DNA of 64,000 bases from NCBI GenBank assembly GCA_947474365.1, contig CANJIU010000004.1, forward strand, positions 89,738-153,737. The letters are read 5' to 3'. Source of the stretch: Opitutia bacterium (GTDB lineage: Bacteria; Verrucomicrobiota; Verrucomicrobiia; Opitutales; Opitutaceae). A model generated the notes under the pieces. The model did no database searches and was not told where the DNA came from. It saw nothing but the letters and a program-made list of their open reading frames with translations. Position numbers and translations under genes: made by a program. Each line of letters starts with the position of its first letter. Position 1 is the first letter of the stretch. Below, in pieces: positions 25,268-34,001 of this stretch.

Positions 25268-27946
25268 ATGCATTCGCCCCACTCCCTCACCTCGCTCCTC
25301 CTGGCGGTGATTCTGCCCGCCGTCCTCACCGCGCAAACGCCCGCGCCGACCGCCGCGCCCGCGCAGCTCGAGCCGTTCGAAGTCACCGGCTCGCGCATCC
25401 GGCGCCTCGACTATGAGATGCCCTCTCCGGTGGTCACGTACACCCCCGAAGACTTCCTCGCCACGGGCTATGCCACGTTCGGCGAGTTCATCCAGAATCT
25501 CCCGTTCACCAACGGCGATTTCAACTCCGAGCTCAATCCCACCGGCACGTGGATCCCGGGCGCCGTCACCGCCAATCCGCGCGGCCTCGGCGCCAACCGC
25601 CTGCTTACCCTCGTCAACGGCCGCCGCACCGCGCCCTTCAGTTTCACCAACGCGCTCAGCGGCTCGCCGCAGTCGGAATTCAACTTCAACAGCATCCCGT
25701 TCGACGCGGTCGAACGCGTGGAATATCTCAAGGACGGCGCCTCGTCCCTCTACGGCTCCGACGCGATCACGGGAGTGATGAATGTCATCCTGAAAAAGAA
25801 CTACTCGGGTGCCTCGCTCGATCTCTTCTACACCAATCCGCTCCAGGCGCGCGACGCCCAGACCCGGCGCGTGAGCTTCACCGCCGGTGGGGCCAAGGGC
25901 CCCTGGGATGGCATGCTCGGACTCTCCCACCAGGAGCGGCACGCCAGTTACCTGCCGGATTTCGGGGTGAAGTCCACCGACTACCGCTATCTCGGGGTCA
26001 AGGGCTCGGACTTCCGGACCATCTACATGCCGCCGTCGTTTCTCAATCTTGTGGCGGCGGATGCCAGGGCGGCGGGCCTCGGCACCGTGGGCGGGTTCTA
26101 TGTGATCCCGGGCGGCGTGCCCACGAGCAATCCGACCAAGGCCAGCTTCGTTTACACCGGCGGTTCGAACACCGCGACCATTCCCGACGCGAATCGCTAC
26201 GATAACGTCGCCAACGTGCAGATCAATCCGGCGAGCGACACCACGAGCGTCTTCGGCATGGCGGGCCGCCGGCTCACGCCGAAGGTCTCGGCGTACGCCC
26301 AATTCTCCTACAACCGCAGTCAGACCTACTACGAGGACCTGCCGATCAGCGGCCCTTATGACCTCGGGACCTCGCTGCCCGCGACCAATCCCTACAATCC
26401 GCTCGGCATCGCGGTCCCCGCCCAGCGCTTTGCCATTTCCTCGGGCGACTTCCGGCCGCGCAACAAGGTGGTCAGCCAGGCCGTGACCGCGATCACGGGG
26501 CTGCGCGGACACTTCAGGGAAACGGGTGAGTGGGAATCGGCCGTCAGCTACGGCAACAACCACTCCGTCTACACCCAGGATGGCGCGCTGCCCGCCGAAT
26601 TCCGAGCCGCCATCAATGGCACGACGCGCGCCACCGCCTACAATCCCTTCGGCCCGTCGGACAATCCCAACCTCATCCGGGAATTGTTCAGCCATCGTTT
26701 CACGGTAAACGACAATCTCACCGAGGCGCTCAGCGCGACCCTCACCGTCTCCGGCAAGCCGTGGAAACTCCCGCTCCGCGGCGCCGGCGAGATCGGCGCG
26801 GCCGCCGGCTATGAATTCCGGCAGGAGTCGATCGACGTGCGGCCGAACCGGACGACCTACTTCGCCAACATCGGCGCGCCGCAGGTCCCCTGGGCCGGGG
26901 AGCGGCAGGTGCACGCCTTGTCCGCGGAGATCAACGTGCCTCTGCAAAAGTGGTTCGAACTCCAACTCGTCGGCCGCCACGAGCGCTACAGCGATTTCGG
27001 ATCGACGACCAATCCCAAGGTGGGCGTCGCGCTGCGCCTGCCCGAGACGCGCTTCGCGTCCGTGATGCTGCGCGCCACCCGCTCGGAATCTTTCAAGGCG
27101 CCGGACTTCGGCCAGCTCTACCAGCCGCGGACCTTGGCAAACTCCGGCGGCGTCGTCGATCCGCTCCGCCCGCAGGATGGTTCGCGAAATGTCACGCTGG
27201 TCCTTGGCGGTAGTCCGACGCTCAAGCCTGAGAATGGCACCGTGCAATACGCCGGCGCCGTGTTTGACGTAAAAGCGGTACGCGGGCTCAGCTTCACCGC
27301 CGATTATTTCGACATCCAGCTCCGCGAAGTCATCAGCACGCTCGACTCCGCCTATTTGCTTTCGCCCGAGGGGCGGCAGCTTTTTCCCAATAATGTCGTG
27401 CGCGACAACAGCACGCAGAATCCGGGCCCCATCACATCGCTCATCGCCATTTACCAGAACCACGGCTTCCAGCTCTACCGCGGCTGGGACTTCGGGGCGC
27501 GTTACCTTTCGCCGCGCACACGCTGGGGCCGGTTCAGCTTCAACGCCACCGCCACCCAGGTGGTCAAGAAGGGTAGCGACTTGGGGACCGGCCTCGGCTT
27601 CATCGACGTCACGGGCGTCAATCGGACGCCGGTCTGGCGCAGCAATCTCTCGGCCGGCTGGAGCCGGGAGAAAATCAGTGCGACCGTGGCGGCTAATGTC
27701 ATCGGCAAACTCTACAACCGCCAGTCCACGTCCGTCGGTTGGGGCGAGAATGTCTACGCCGTCATCACGCCCACACTCACCTACCGTGGCTTCGCGCGGA
27801 CGACGCTCTCGCTTTCGTGCGGTAATGTCTTCGATCACCGTCCCCCTCCGAATGCCCGCACGATTATCCGTGGCTTTGACTTCAGGGTCTACGGCGTCGG
27901 CGCCTCCGGCCGCACGCTCACCTTGCGCGCGCACCGGGATTTTTGA
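25268..27946 (+). CDS. TonB-dependent receptor, no N-terminal regulatory domain (paralogue C)
   Basis: The protein has 892 residues with a signal peptide (MHSPHSLTSLLLAVILPAVLTAQ). A short linker leads into a TonB-box-like segment and the plug (FEVTGSRIRRLDYEMPSPVV, GLGANRLLTLVNGRR, VERVEYLKDGASSLYGSDAITGV). The beta-barrel ends GRTLTLRAHRDF with the terminal aromatic residue. It lacks the CarboxypepD_reg domain found in the other three receptors of this window and belongs to a different subfamily (RLLTLVNGRR and LKDGASSLYGSDAI are typical of iron-type and sugar-type receptors in this phylum). The neighbouring esterase and lyase genes suggest a role in plant or algal polysaccharide uptake, but this is inference. 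Confidence 0.92.
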   Translation: MHSPHSLTSLLLAVILPAVLTAQTPAPTAAPAQLEPFEVTGSRIRRLDYEMPSPVVTYTPEDFLATGYATFGEFIQNLPFTNGDFNSELNPTGTWIPGAVTANPRGLGANRLLTLVNGRRTAPFSFTNALSGSPQSEFNFNSIPFDAVERVEYLKDGASSLYGSDAITGVMNVILKKNYSGASLDLFYTNPLQARDAQTRRVSFTAGGAKGPWDGMLGLSHQERHASYLPDFGVKSTDYRYLGVKGSDFRTIYMPPSFLNLVAADARAAGLGTVGGFYVIPGGVPTSNPTKASFVYTGGSNTATIPDANRYDNVANVQINPASDTTSVFGMAGRRLTPKVSAYAQFSYNRSQTYYEDLPISGPYDLGTSLPATNPYNPLGIAVPAQRFAISSGDFRPRNKVVSQAVTAITGLRGHFRETGEWESAVSYGNNHSVYTQDGALPAEFRAAINGTTRATAYNPFGPSDNPNLIRELFSHRFTVNDNLTEALSATLTVSGKPWKLPLRGAGEIGAAAGYEFRQESIDVRPNRTTYFANIGAPQVPWAGERQVHALSAEINVPLQKWFELQLVGRHERYSDFGSTTNPKVGVALRLPETRFASVMLRATRSESFKAPDFGQLYQPRTLANSGGVVDPLRPQDGSRNVTLVLGGSPTLKPENGTVQYAGAVFDVKAVRGLSFTADYFDIQLREVISTLDSAYLLSPEGRQLFPNNVVRDNSTQNPGPITSLIAIYQNHGFQLYRGWDFGARYLSPRTRWGRFSFNATATQVVKKGSDLGTGLGFIDVTGVNRTPVWRSNLSAGWSREKISATVAANVIGKLYNRQSTSVGWGENVYAVITPTLTYRGFARTTLSLSCGNVFDHRPPPNARTIIRGFDFRVYGVGASGRTLTLRAHRDF

Positions 27947-28091
27947 CCCTGGTCACCACGAGGTGCGCGCCGCGCGCCGTGGCGATCCAGCTGGATTGCT
28001 TCGGCGCTATGCTTCTCCCAATGACAGTTTCATAATCAAGGGGCGTTGGTCCGGGGACACCCTCCCGTCCACCGGTGCGCCCTGCTGCGCC

Positions 28092-28132
28092 GACGGTTCA
28101 GTCATTTCGCGAACTCCGCCCAGTGAACCGTC
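28092..28132. repeat. Small inverted repeat between convergent genes
   Basis: A perfect 9-nt inverted repeat, GACGGTTCA at 28092-28100 and TGAACCGTC at 28124-28132, sits in the convergent gap between receptor C and the esterase. A hairpin or weak terminator role is possible. Confidence 0.35.
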
Positions 28133-28174
28133 CCGTCGGAGCGGTGCATGTGACCCACCCTATCGGCACCCGGG

Positions 28175-29095
28175 CTACTTCTTACCGCGGAGCACGCGAT
28201 CGAGAAACGCCCGCACCCGCACATCGACCTCAGGGTCGTTGAAGCCGCCGTGCCCGCCGCCTTTGACCACATACAGATCCGCGTCCACGCCCGCTTTTTT
28301 CAGTGCCGCCAGCAAGGTCTCGCTCTGCGGCAACGGCACGAGCGGGTCACTGTCGCCGTGAACAATCAGGAAGGGCGAATCGCCCTGCGACACGTAGGTC
28401 AGCGGGCTCGCGCGGCGCGCCTTCTCCTTGTTTTCCTGTAGCGGGCCGCCGACAAGTTTTGCCTCCGGGGAATCGGGTGCGTCGTGATTGATCCGGCTGT
28501 TGGCGGTGCTCTGCGCGCCCATCGTGAGGAGTTCGCTCGGGCCGTAGAAATCCACCACGGCCTGCACGCGACTCGAAACCCCGGCGTTTTCACCGCGATC
28601 GAATTCCTTCACGTCCCCGGTCACGCCCAGCATCGCGACCAGGTGACCGCCCGCGGAGCTGCCCCAGACACCGATGCGCTCCGGATCGTAGCCGTGCTCC
28701 TTCGCGTGCGCGCGCAGCCAGCGGACGGCAGCCTTGCAGTCCTCGATCTGCGCGGGAAACACCCCGTGCGAGCTGAGCCGGTAATTGATGCTCGCGACCG
28801 CGTACCCGCGCGGAAGCAGCGAGAGAGCGGGCGTGCGATCCTTGCTGCCATTCTGCCAGCCACCGCCGTGAATCCAGACGACGAGCGGTGGGTTCTTCAC
28901 GTTTGCCGGCAGGTAGAGATCGAGCTTCTGCCGCTCATGCCCATCCGTGACGTAGGCGAGGTCACGCCGGATCGTCGTGCCTGGCGGCAACGGCGGCGGG
29001 CCTTGCTTTCCCTTCGGCGTTGTCGCGTCCGCCGCGAGCAGTACCTGAAGACACAGGACAGTACCAATGAGAGCGAGCAACCGGGGAGAGCGCAT
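28175..29095 (-). CDS. Secreted alpha/beta hydrolase (esterase, BD-FAE/HSL-like)
   Basis: This 306-residue exported esterase has a signal peptide (MRSPRLLALIGTVLCLQVLLAA). The oxyanion-hole motif HGGG is at 76-79 and the nucleophile elbow GSSAG at 145-149 with Ser147. The remaining triad members are Asp in HGDSDPLVP (about 248-250) and His282 in GGHGGF. The layout matches bifunctional feruloyl/acetyl-xylan esterases and hormone-sensitive-lipase-like enzymes that remove acyl groups from polysaccharides. ATG 29095 is chosen over the in-frame start at 29134 because it opens the signal peptide. It is the last gene of a three-gene minus-strand run starting at 30669. A dead partial copy of a close relative lies at 16579-16906. 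Confidence 0.9.
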   Translation of the reverse strand: MRSPRLLALIGTVLCLQVLLAADATTPKGKQGPPPLPPGTTIRRDLAYVTDGHERQKLDLYLPANVKNPPLVVWIHGGGWQNGSKDRTPALSLLPRGYAVASINYRLSSHGVFPAQIEDCKAAVRWLRAHAKEHGYDPERIGVWGSSAGGHLVAMLGVTGDVKEFDRGENAGVSSRVQAVVDFYGPSELLTMGAQSTANSRINHDAPDSPEAKLVGGPLQENKEKARRASPLTYVSQGDSPFLIVHGDSDPLVPLPQSETLLAALKKAGVDADLYVVKGGGHGGFNDPEVDVRVRAFLDRVLRGKK

Positions 29096-29167
29096 CCTGC
29101 GACCGTGTGGAGAGCGCGCCCTCCTCGCAATCACTTCTCCGCCGCAACGCCCAACCCACCTCCCGGC

Positions 29168-29503
29168 TCAATAGCGGTTCATCACCCCGTAGAAGATATA
29201 CCAGAGCAGACCACAAAAAACCACGACGGCGGTCAGCGAGAGACGAACCACCGCCACCACTTCGGCACTCGGGACCAACTTTGCCGCCACCAGGACGATC
29301 CCGGCGCTGCCGACTCCGGCCACAATGAGGAAGTCCCGCGTGCGCCGGTTGACCCGCGGCAGTTCCCGCGGCTTGAGCGGTTTCGGTCCGTACGGGCTCA
29401 GGTCCCGCAACAACTCCTCGTTCGTCGGATAACGGTCCGGCGGCTCGGTCCGCGCGCCGGCGGCTCCCGATCGGTGTTTCTTGTTCGGAGTCTTGTCGGT
29501 CAT
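29168..29503 (-). CDS. Small membrane protein of unknown function
   Basis: The protein has 111 residues. The first 60 are charged and proline-rich (MTDKTPNKKHRSGAAG, YPTNEELLRDLSPYGPKPLK). They are followed by two predicted transmembrane helices, DFLIVAGVGSAGIVLVAAKLV and VAVVRLSLTAVVVFCGLLWYI, so the N-terminus is probably cytoplasmic. I do not recognise the family. ATG 29503 lies 17 nt after the stop of the upstream gene, so the two are very likely co-transcribed and perhaps translationally linked. Such small proteins next to carbohydrate genes are often uncharacterised. Confidence 0.7.
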   Translation of the reverse strand: MTDKTPNKKHRSGAAGARTEPPDRYPTNEELLRDLSPYGPKPLKPRELPRVNRRTRDFLIVAGVGSAGIVLVAAKLVPSAEVVAVVRLSLTAVVVFCGLLWYIFYGVMNRY

Positions 29504-29520
29504 CGCAGGCCCAGTTCCCC

Positions 29521-30669
29521 TCAACGCACCGCCGAGCTCCGCAGCAGACGGATGACGAGCGACGAATAACACGCCGCTTGCGCGGCATCCTGTCCGCGGT
29601 CGCCAAACGGGAAATGCAGCAGCGCGGTGTCGACGATTTTTGTTCCTTCCTCGTAGTGCCGCGTGCCGATCAACACGACGCCCAATTGAAAACTCCGTTT
29701 CGGCTCATCCGCCACGTCGAAGTGTTTCGGGGTCCCACGCGACGCATGCATCCGGGGTGACGTGCCGTGAAACGGATCCGTGATCGGTGCGATCGTGGTG
29801 CACGCGAAGTCGCCCGCCTTCTGCAACGCCGCCGCAAACGGCAATTCCAGACCCAGGCCGCCAAGTTCGCGCCATTGGAGCAACAGGCACGTCGTGAGCA
29901 TGAAGTAACCATACACATCCTTTTCGTTCGGATCATTGCCCGTGAGTCCGTAGTGCCAGAAGCCGTCTTTTTCCTGCGCCGGGATGATCTGCCGCTCAAG
30001 GCAGAGCCGGGCCTTGGCGGCGAGGCGAGAGGACAGCGCCGGATCGATCGTGGCCATCCCACGCGCGACAATTCCGGCGGACATCGCCATCGCCATGTTC
30101 TTGTTAATTGGTGACGGCTTGGTCAGCGGCAGCTTTGATTCGCCCGTGCGGACATCGATCGTGGCGGCCCACCATCCCTCCTCGCTCCACGGAAACCGAT
30201 CGAGCACTCCGGCCACATAGGCCAGGTCGCGAGCGCGGTTGCCCTCGCGGTGCAAGACATAGGCGAGCGCCGAAACGTACCAGCCCATCGCGGGCGGACC
30301 GCCACCGCCAATTTCCTCACCATTCTCCTTCGTCTTTTCCTTGATGTACATCACGCCGAATCTCGTCGCGCGCATGTCGGTCAGAATCCGATCCGCCAGC
30401 CGGAGCGCCGCCGTCCGATAGGCGGGCTTCCCCGTCGACTCGAACGTGAGATAAAACGCGAGCGCCATCATCCCGTCCGCGCTCTTGCCCTTCAGGTTAT
30501 CGATCCGTTCGGGCTTTTCGAGCAACAGGTCGAGATGCCGCGTCGTGGCGGCCAGCACTCGCGCGTCGAGGTCCCGCCACGGCGTGGATCCCGTGCTCTC
30601 GGCGCCACACAGGCTGCAACAAACGAAGGCGGCAAAACCGCAGACGAGGGCAAGCGCGGGGTATTTCAC
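29521..30669 (-). CDS. Exported alpha-helical protein, possible (alpha/alpha)6-barrel enzyme, unknown function
   Basis: The protein has 382 residues from GTG 30669, which opens a signal peptide (KYPALALVCGFAAFVCCSLCGA). The body consists of paired helices with aromatic and Asp/Glu-rich loops (GKSADGMMALAFYLTFE, GGGGPPAMGWYVSALAYVLH, DGFWHYGLTGNDPNEKDVYGYF). This is the pattern of six-hairpin glycosidase or lyase folds, but no specific family signature was recognised. It heads a minus-strand run with a small membrane protein and an esterase. It is divergent from a beta-helix lyase-like gene 164 nt away, so a shared divergent promoter region is likely. A role in polysaccharide breakdown is inferred only from the fold impression and the neighbours. 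Confidence 0.72.
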   Translation of the reverse strand: MKYPALALVCGFAAFVCCSLCGAESTGSTPWRDLDARVLAATTRHLDLLLEKPERIDNLKGKSADGMMALAFYLTFESTGKPAYRTAALRLADRILTDMRATRFGVMYIKEKTKENGEEIGGGGPPAMGWYVSALAYVLHREGNRARDLAYVAGVLDRFPWSEEGWWAATIDVRTGESKLPLTKPSPINKNMAMAMSAGIVARGMATIDPALSSRLAAKARLCLERQIIPAQEKDGFWHYGLTGNDPNEKDVYGYFMLTTCLLLQWRELGGLGLELPFAAALQKAGDFACTTIAPITDPFHGTSPRMHASRGTPKHFDVADEPKRSFQLGVVLIGTRHYEEGTKIVDTALLHFPFGDRGQDAAQAACYSSLVIRLLRSSAVR

Positions 30670-30833
30670 GGGGGCGATTTGGCCGCACGGCGCTGAAACG
30701 GCAACGGGAATGTGCACCGCCCGCGAAGTCAGGAGACATCCGTTACCCGCACACCAGACTCTCGGCAGCACGCAGGAGATGAAATTGAATCGCGACGCGG
30801 CGGCACCTTGGGACATGATCCGTTTCAACCACC

Positions 30834-32366
30834 ATGACGGCCCCCTCCTTCACCGGCAGCCTGCGCACGCTGGCATTCTGCGTCGCGATCGCGGTCACCC
30901 ACGCCGGGCCGCCCAACCCCTCACCGCTCTGGGGTGAGCAGGGCGAACGCTGGGACCCACTCGGCCGGCTGCCGGACTTTTCGTATGCCGGATATCATCG
31001 CGGCGAGCAGCCGATTCCCGATGCACCCCAAGCCTCGAACGTGAAGGACTTCGGCGCGATCGGCGACGGCATCACCGACGACACCAAGTCCATCCAAGCC
31101 GCGATCGACGGGACACCGCGCGGCGCGGTCTATGTTCCCGCGGGGCGTTATTTGATCACCGATTATCTTCGCATCACCCGGAGCCACGTCGTGCTGCGCG
31201 GCGCGGGGCCGGACAAGACCGTGTTTTGGTTTCCCCGCGGGCTCGACGAAATCCACCCGCGGAAAGGCCGCACCAGCACCGGTTCACCGGCCAGCGGTTA
31301 CTCGTTCGACGGAGCCTTCGTGGCCATTCAGGGCGATTATCAAGCCACGTCGCTGGCCCGCATCACCGCTCCAGCCCGGCGCGGCGAACGCGAGGTCCAG
31401 GTCGACCGCGCGAACACCCTCACCGTCGGCCAGTCCGTGCTGGTCGTCCTGCGTGAAGCACCCGACCACAGTCTCAAAACCTATCTCTACGGCGGCGATC
31501 CCGGCGACATCCGCAAGGGAAAGATGCTCGACACCAAAATGCTGCTGCGCGTGGTCGCGGTGGAAGGCAACCGGGTGCAATTCGATCGCCCGCTCCGCTT
31601 TGAAACCCGCGCGCAATGGCAGCCGGAGATTCGCCGTTTCCAACCGACCGTCACCGAGTCCGGCGTGGAGGGAATCGGTTTCGCCTTTCCGGCGAATCAA
31701 TATCGCGGCCACTTCAAGGAGAACGGCGCCAACGCCCTCGAACTCCGCCAGGTGCACGATTGCTGGGTGCGCAATGTCGCGATCCACAATGGCGACTTCG
31801 GCATCAACGTCGTCGCCTGCGGCAACACCATCGATGGCGTGGTGTTTTCTGCCGACGCCGGCCGCGGCCGGCCCGATGGTGGCGTGGCCGCGTGCACCGG
31901 ACATCACGCGATCCAGTGCAAGGGCGCCGAGGACAACCTGGTGACGCGGTTCACCCTGCGGACGAGCTATGTCCACGATCTCTCGGTGGAACACGCCTCG
32001 GGCAACGTCTTCACTCACGGCAGCGGCTCCGACCTGGCCTTCGATCATCACAAGGACACGCCGTACGAAAATCTCTACACCGACATCGACTGCGGACGCG
32101 GCACGCGTGTCTGGCGTTGCGGCGGCGGCGCCAGTCTCGGTCGCCAATGCGCCGGCTGGGGCACATTTTGGAACATTCGCGCCGCGCAGACCTTCGCGCC
32201 CCCTCCGGCCGGCTGGGGCGCACCGACGATGAATTTCGTCGGGCTGTTCACGAAGTCGCCCAATGCAAACGCCGCGACGACGCCGTGGCTCGAAGCGGCG
32301 CCCGCCTCCGGCCTACAGCCGCCCGATCTCCACGCGGCACAATTGGCACGACGGCTGGAGAAGTGA
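30834..32366 (+). CDS. Right-handed beta-helix protein, pectate-lyase-3/GH55-like
   Basis: The protein has 510 residues with a signal peptide (FTGSLRTLAFCVAIAVTHAG) and a Pectate_lyase_3 domain beginning near residue 68 with VKDFGAIGDGITDDTKSIQAAI. That segment is the standard entry into beta-helix glycosidases and lyases of the GH28, GH55 and phage tailspike types. Later coils include GVEGIGFAFP, HDCWVRNVAIHNGDFGINVVACGNTIDG and TSYVHDLSVEHASGNVFTHGSG, with a possible catalytic D/H cluster. The exact activity cannot be read. It lies back to back with the 29521 protein and faces the PL9 lyase at 32529, so a pectin-like substrate is plausible. Confidence 0.82.
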   Translation: MTAPSFTGSLRTLAFCVAIAVTHAGPPNPSPLWGEQGERWDPLGRLPDFSYAGYHRGEQPIPDAPQASNVKDFGAIGDGITDDTKSIQAAIDGTPRGAVYVPAGRYLITDYLRITRSHVVLRGAGPDKTVFWFPRGLDEIHPRKGRTSTGSPASGYSFDGAFVAIQGDYQATSLARITAPARRGEREVQVDRANTLTVGQSVLVVLREAPDHSLKTYLYGGDPGDIRKGKMLDTKMLLRVVAVEGNRVQFDRPLRFETRAQWQPEIRRFQPTVTESGVEGIGFAFPANQYRGHFKENGANALELRQVHDCWVRNVAIHNGDFGINVVACGNTIDGVVFSADAGRGRPDGGVAACTGHHAIQCKGAEDNLVTRFTLRTSYVHDLSVEHASGNVFTHGSGSDLAFDHHKDTPYENLYTDIDCGRGTRVWRCGGGASLGRQCAGWGTFWNIRAAQTFAPPPAGWGAPTMNFVGLFTKSPNANAATTPWLEAAPASGLQPPDLHAAQLARRLEK

Positions 32367-32447
32367 CGACCTCCTTCAGGCGGCTGCGCAGCCACGCGAG
32401 AAAAAATTCAGGCCAGACACCGATGATGCCGCGAGGCGCCGGTTAGA

Positions 32448-32511
32448 CTGGGGACGCGACGCCCTCGTCGCGTTTTTTCGGCCAACCGCGACGAGGGCGT
32501 CGCGTCCCCAG
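32448..32511. repeat. Family 1 paired palindromic repeat, copy 5 (best preserved)
   Basis: The left arm (32448-32472) and right arm (32488-32511) are near-perfect inverted copies with the core CGCGACGCCCTCGTCGCG and a 15-nt spacer. It lies between two convergent genes. Confidence 0.85.
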
Positions 32512-32528
32512 GAAAAACTCCATGCCCG

Positions 32529-33887
32529 TCACTTTCCGTCCGGCTTCGCCTCGAATGCTCCGAGATCCGGCGCCGCGCCGAAAAACGGTCGCCCGACGTC
32601 GACACCGCGATCGATTGCCGCGCTGCCGGCCGCAAGGTGGAGAAAGGGCACGTCCGGCAAATCACCGTTGGGCTGGCGTGGTTTCACGAGATCAGCTTCG
32701 TCGAGTCCGAGGAAGTCAGCGGCGGTGATTTTGATCGGAAGCGTGAAATAATTCCCGCTCACGTCGCTGGCCGCGGCGTTGAGCTGCGCGACCTCGGTGC
32801 CGCCGTCGAAGCCCAGGTTATTTTTCAGTCGGTGCCCGGAACCAGGTACGTCGGTGCGATTGTCGGCGGCGCGGCCCAGCAGATTGAAGTTAACCCGGTT
32901 GCGATAGGCCGTGTTGTTCCGAAAATCGACGCCCCCGATGTGATGGTTCGCATAAAAGCCGTTCGCCTTGTTGCGGACCGCGACACAGCCCCGGACCACA
33001 TGGCGCGGAGTTGGATTCGGCAGCCGCTCCACCGGCGTGCCCGCATGGCCACCCGCCTTGAAACCATTGCCGTCCGCGAGCGACGCAAACGACGGCGAGT
33101 AGCCGTTGTAGAATGCCCAGCAATTCTCGGCCGTCGCGACCTCGGCGGAGTTGATGAAGTCGAAACCGTCGTCGCTGTTGAACCACGCGCGGCAACCGCG
33201 AAACACGTTGTTCACGCTGCCCTGCCGCCCGTGGTAGCCGAAGCCGTCGACGTTGCCGCCCTTCCGGTTCTCGGAAACGGTGTCGTGGTTGCGATAGGCG
33301 TCGCAGTTGAGCACGAGGTTGTTCGCGCCGCCGCCGATCCAGAGCCCGATCGCCATGCCGTCGTGCATGCTGAGGAGTTCGTAGATATTGTCGCTCCCCT
33401 GGTTTTCGAAACAGATCGACTGGGTGTGCCCGGTGATCGTCACCTGTACGCCAACCACTTCGATGCCTTTCAGATGCAGCCAGGATCCGGTGACACGAAA
33501 CGCGTGCACGCGATGGTTCGCAGGTTTGACCGCCGAGTAGTCGAACACCGGCCGTTCGCCGGGATAGGCCCGGTAGGTGATCCGCTTCCCTGGCGTGCCG
33601 CTTTTGTCCAGCAGCGTCACGCAGGCAAAAATTCGCTCCCGCTTGGCAATCTGCCCCTCGTTCACCAGGTAGGTGCCGCCCCGCAGGTAGACGGTGTCGC
33701 CCGGCGCGACCGCCTCCTGGGCCCGCTGTACCGTCGCAAACGGCGCCGCGAGCGTACCGGCAGCCGCATCGCTGCCATCCGGCGCGACGTAGAAATCGGC
33801 CGCCAGCGCCGACGAGAGCAACGCCATCGCAATCACTGTCGACCGCCACTGACGCCAAATTGAAAAAGCCGATCGTAGTAAAGTCAT
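32529..33887 (-). CDS. Pectate lyase, family PL9-like
   Basis: The protein has 452 residues, a signal peptide ending at ALAA30, and a right-handed beta-helix starting DFYVAPDGSDAAAGTLAAPF. The residues that define PL9 in Pel9A are all present with the right spacing: Asp214 in GGNVDGF, Asp239, Asp240 and Asp243 in NSDDGFD (calcium site), and Lys277 in GNGFKAGG (the catalytic base). The enzyme should cleave polygalacturonate by calcium-dependent beta-elimination outside the cytoplasm. The closing segment (SAAIDRGVDVGRPFFGAAPDLGAFE) is the common end of such parallel beta-helix proteins. ATG 33887 gives the charged n-region of the signal. It is convergent with the beta-helix gene at 30834 and divergent from the helicase. 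Confidence 0.88.
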   Translation of the reverse strand: MTLLRSAFSIWRQWRSTVIAMALLSSALAADFYVAPDGSDAAAGTLAAPFATVQRAQEAVAPGDTVYLRGGTYLVNEGQIAKRERIFACVTLLDKSGTPGKRITYRAYPGERPVFDYSAVKPANHRVHAFRVTGSWLHLKGIEVVGVQVTITGHTQSICFENQGSDNIYELLSMHDGMAIGLWIGGGANNLVLNCDAYRNHDTVSENRKGGNVDGFGYHGRQGSVNNVFRGCRAWFNSDDGFDFINSAEVATAENCWAFYNGYSPSFASLADGNGFKAGGHAGTPVERLPNPTPRHVVRGCVAVRNKANGFYANHHIGGVDFRNNTAYRNRVNFNLLGRAADNRTDVPGSGHRLKNNLGFDGGTEVAQLNAAASDVSGNYFTLPIKITAADFLGLDEADLVKPRQPNGDLPDVPFLHLAAGSAAIDRGVDVGRPFFGAAPDLGAFEAKPDGK

Positions 33888-34001
33888 GTTACCCGCCTAA
33901 CGCGGGAGGAGTGGAGAAGTTGCGGTGAAGGGTCGCACGGGCACCCAGCCAGACATGGTCATGCGCTTTTGACAACGACACCCGCCCCGCGACACTGCCG
34001 C

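Noticed and set aside
25160..27934. A 924-codon open frame antisense to TonB receptor C
   Set aside because: It is Arg/Gly/Ala-rich with no recognisable domain, and the opposite strand encodes a full receptor.
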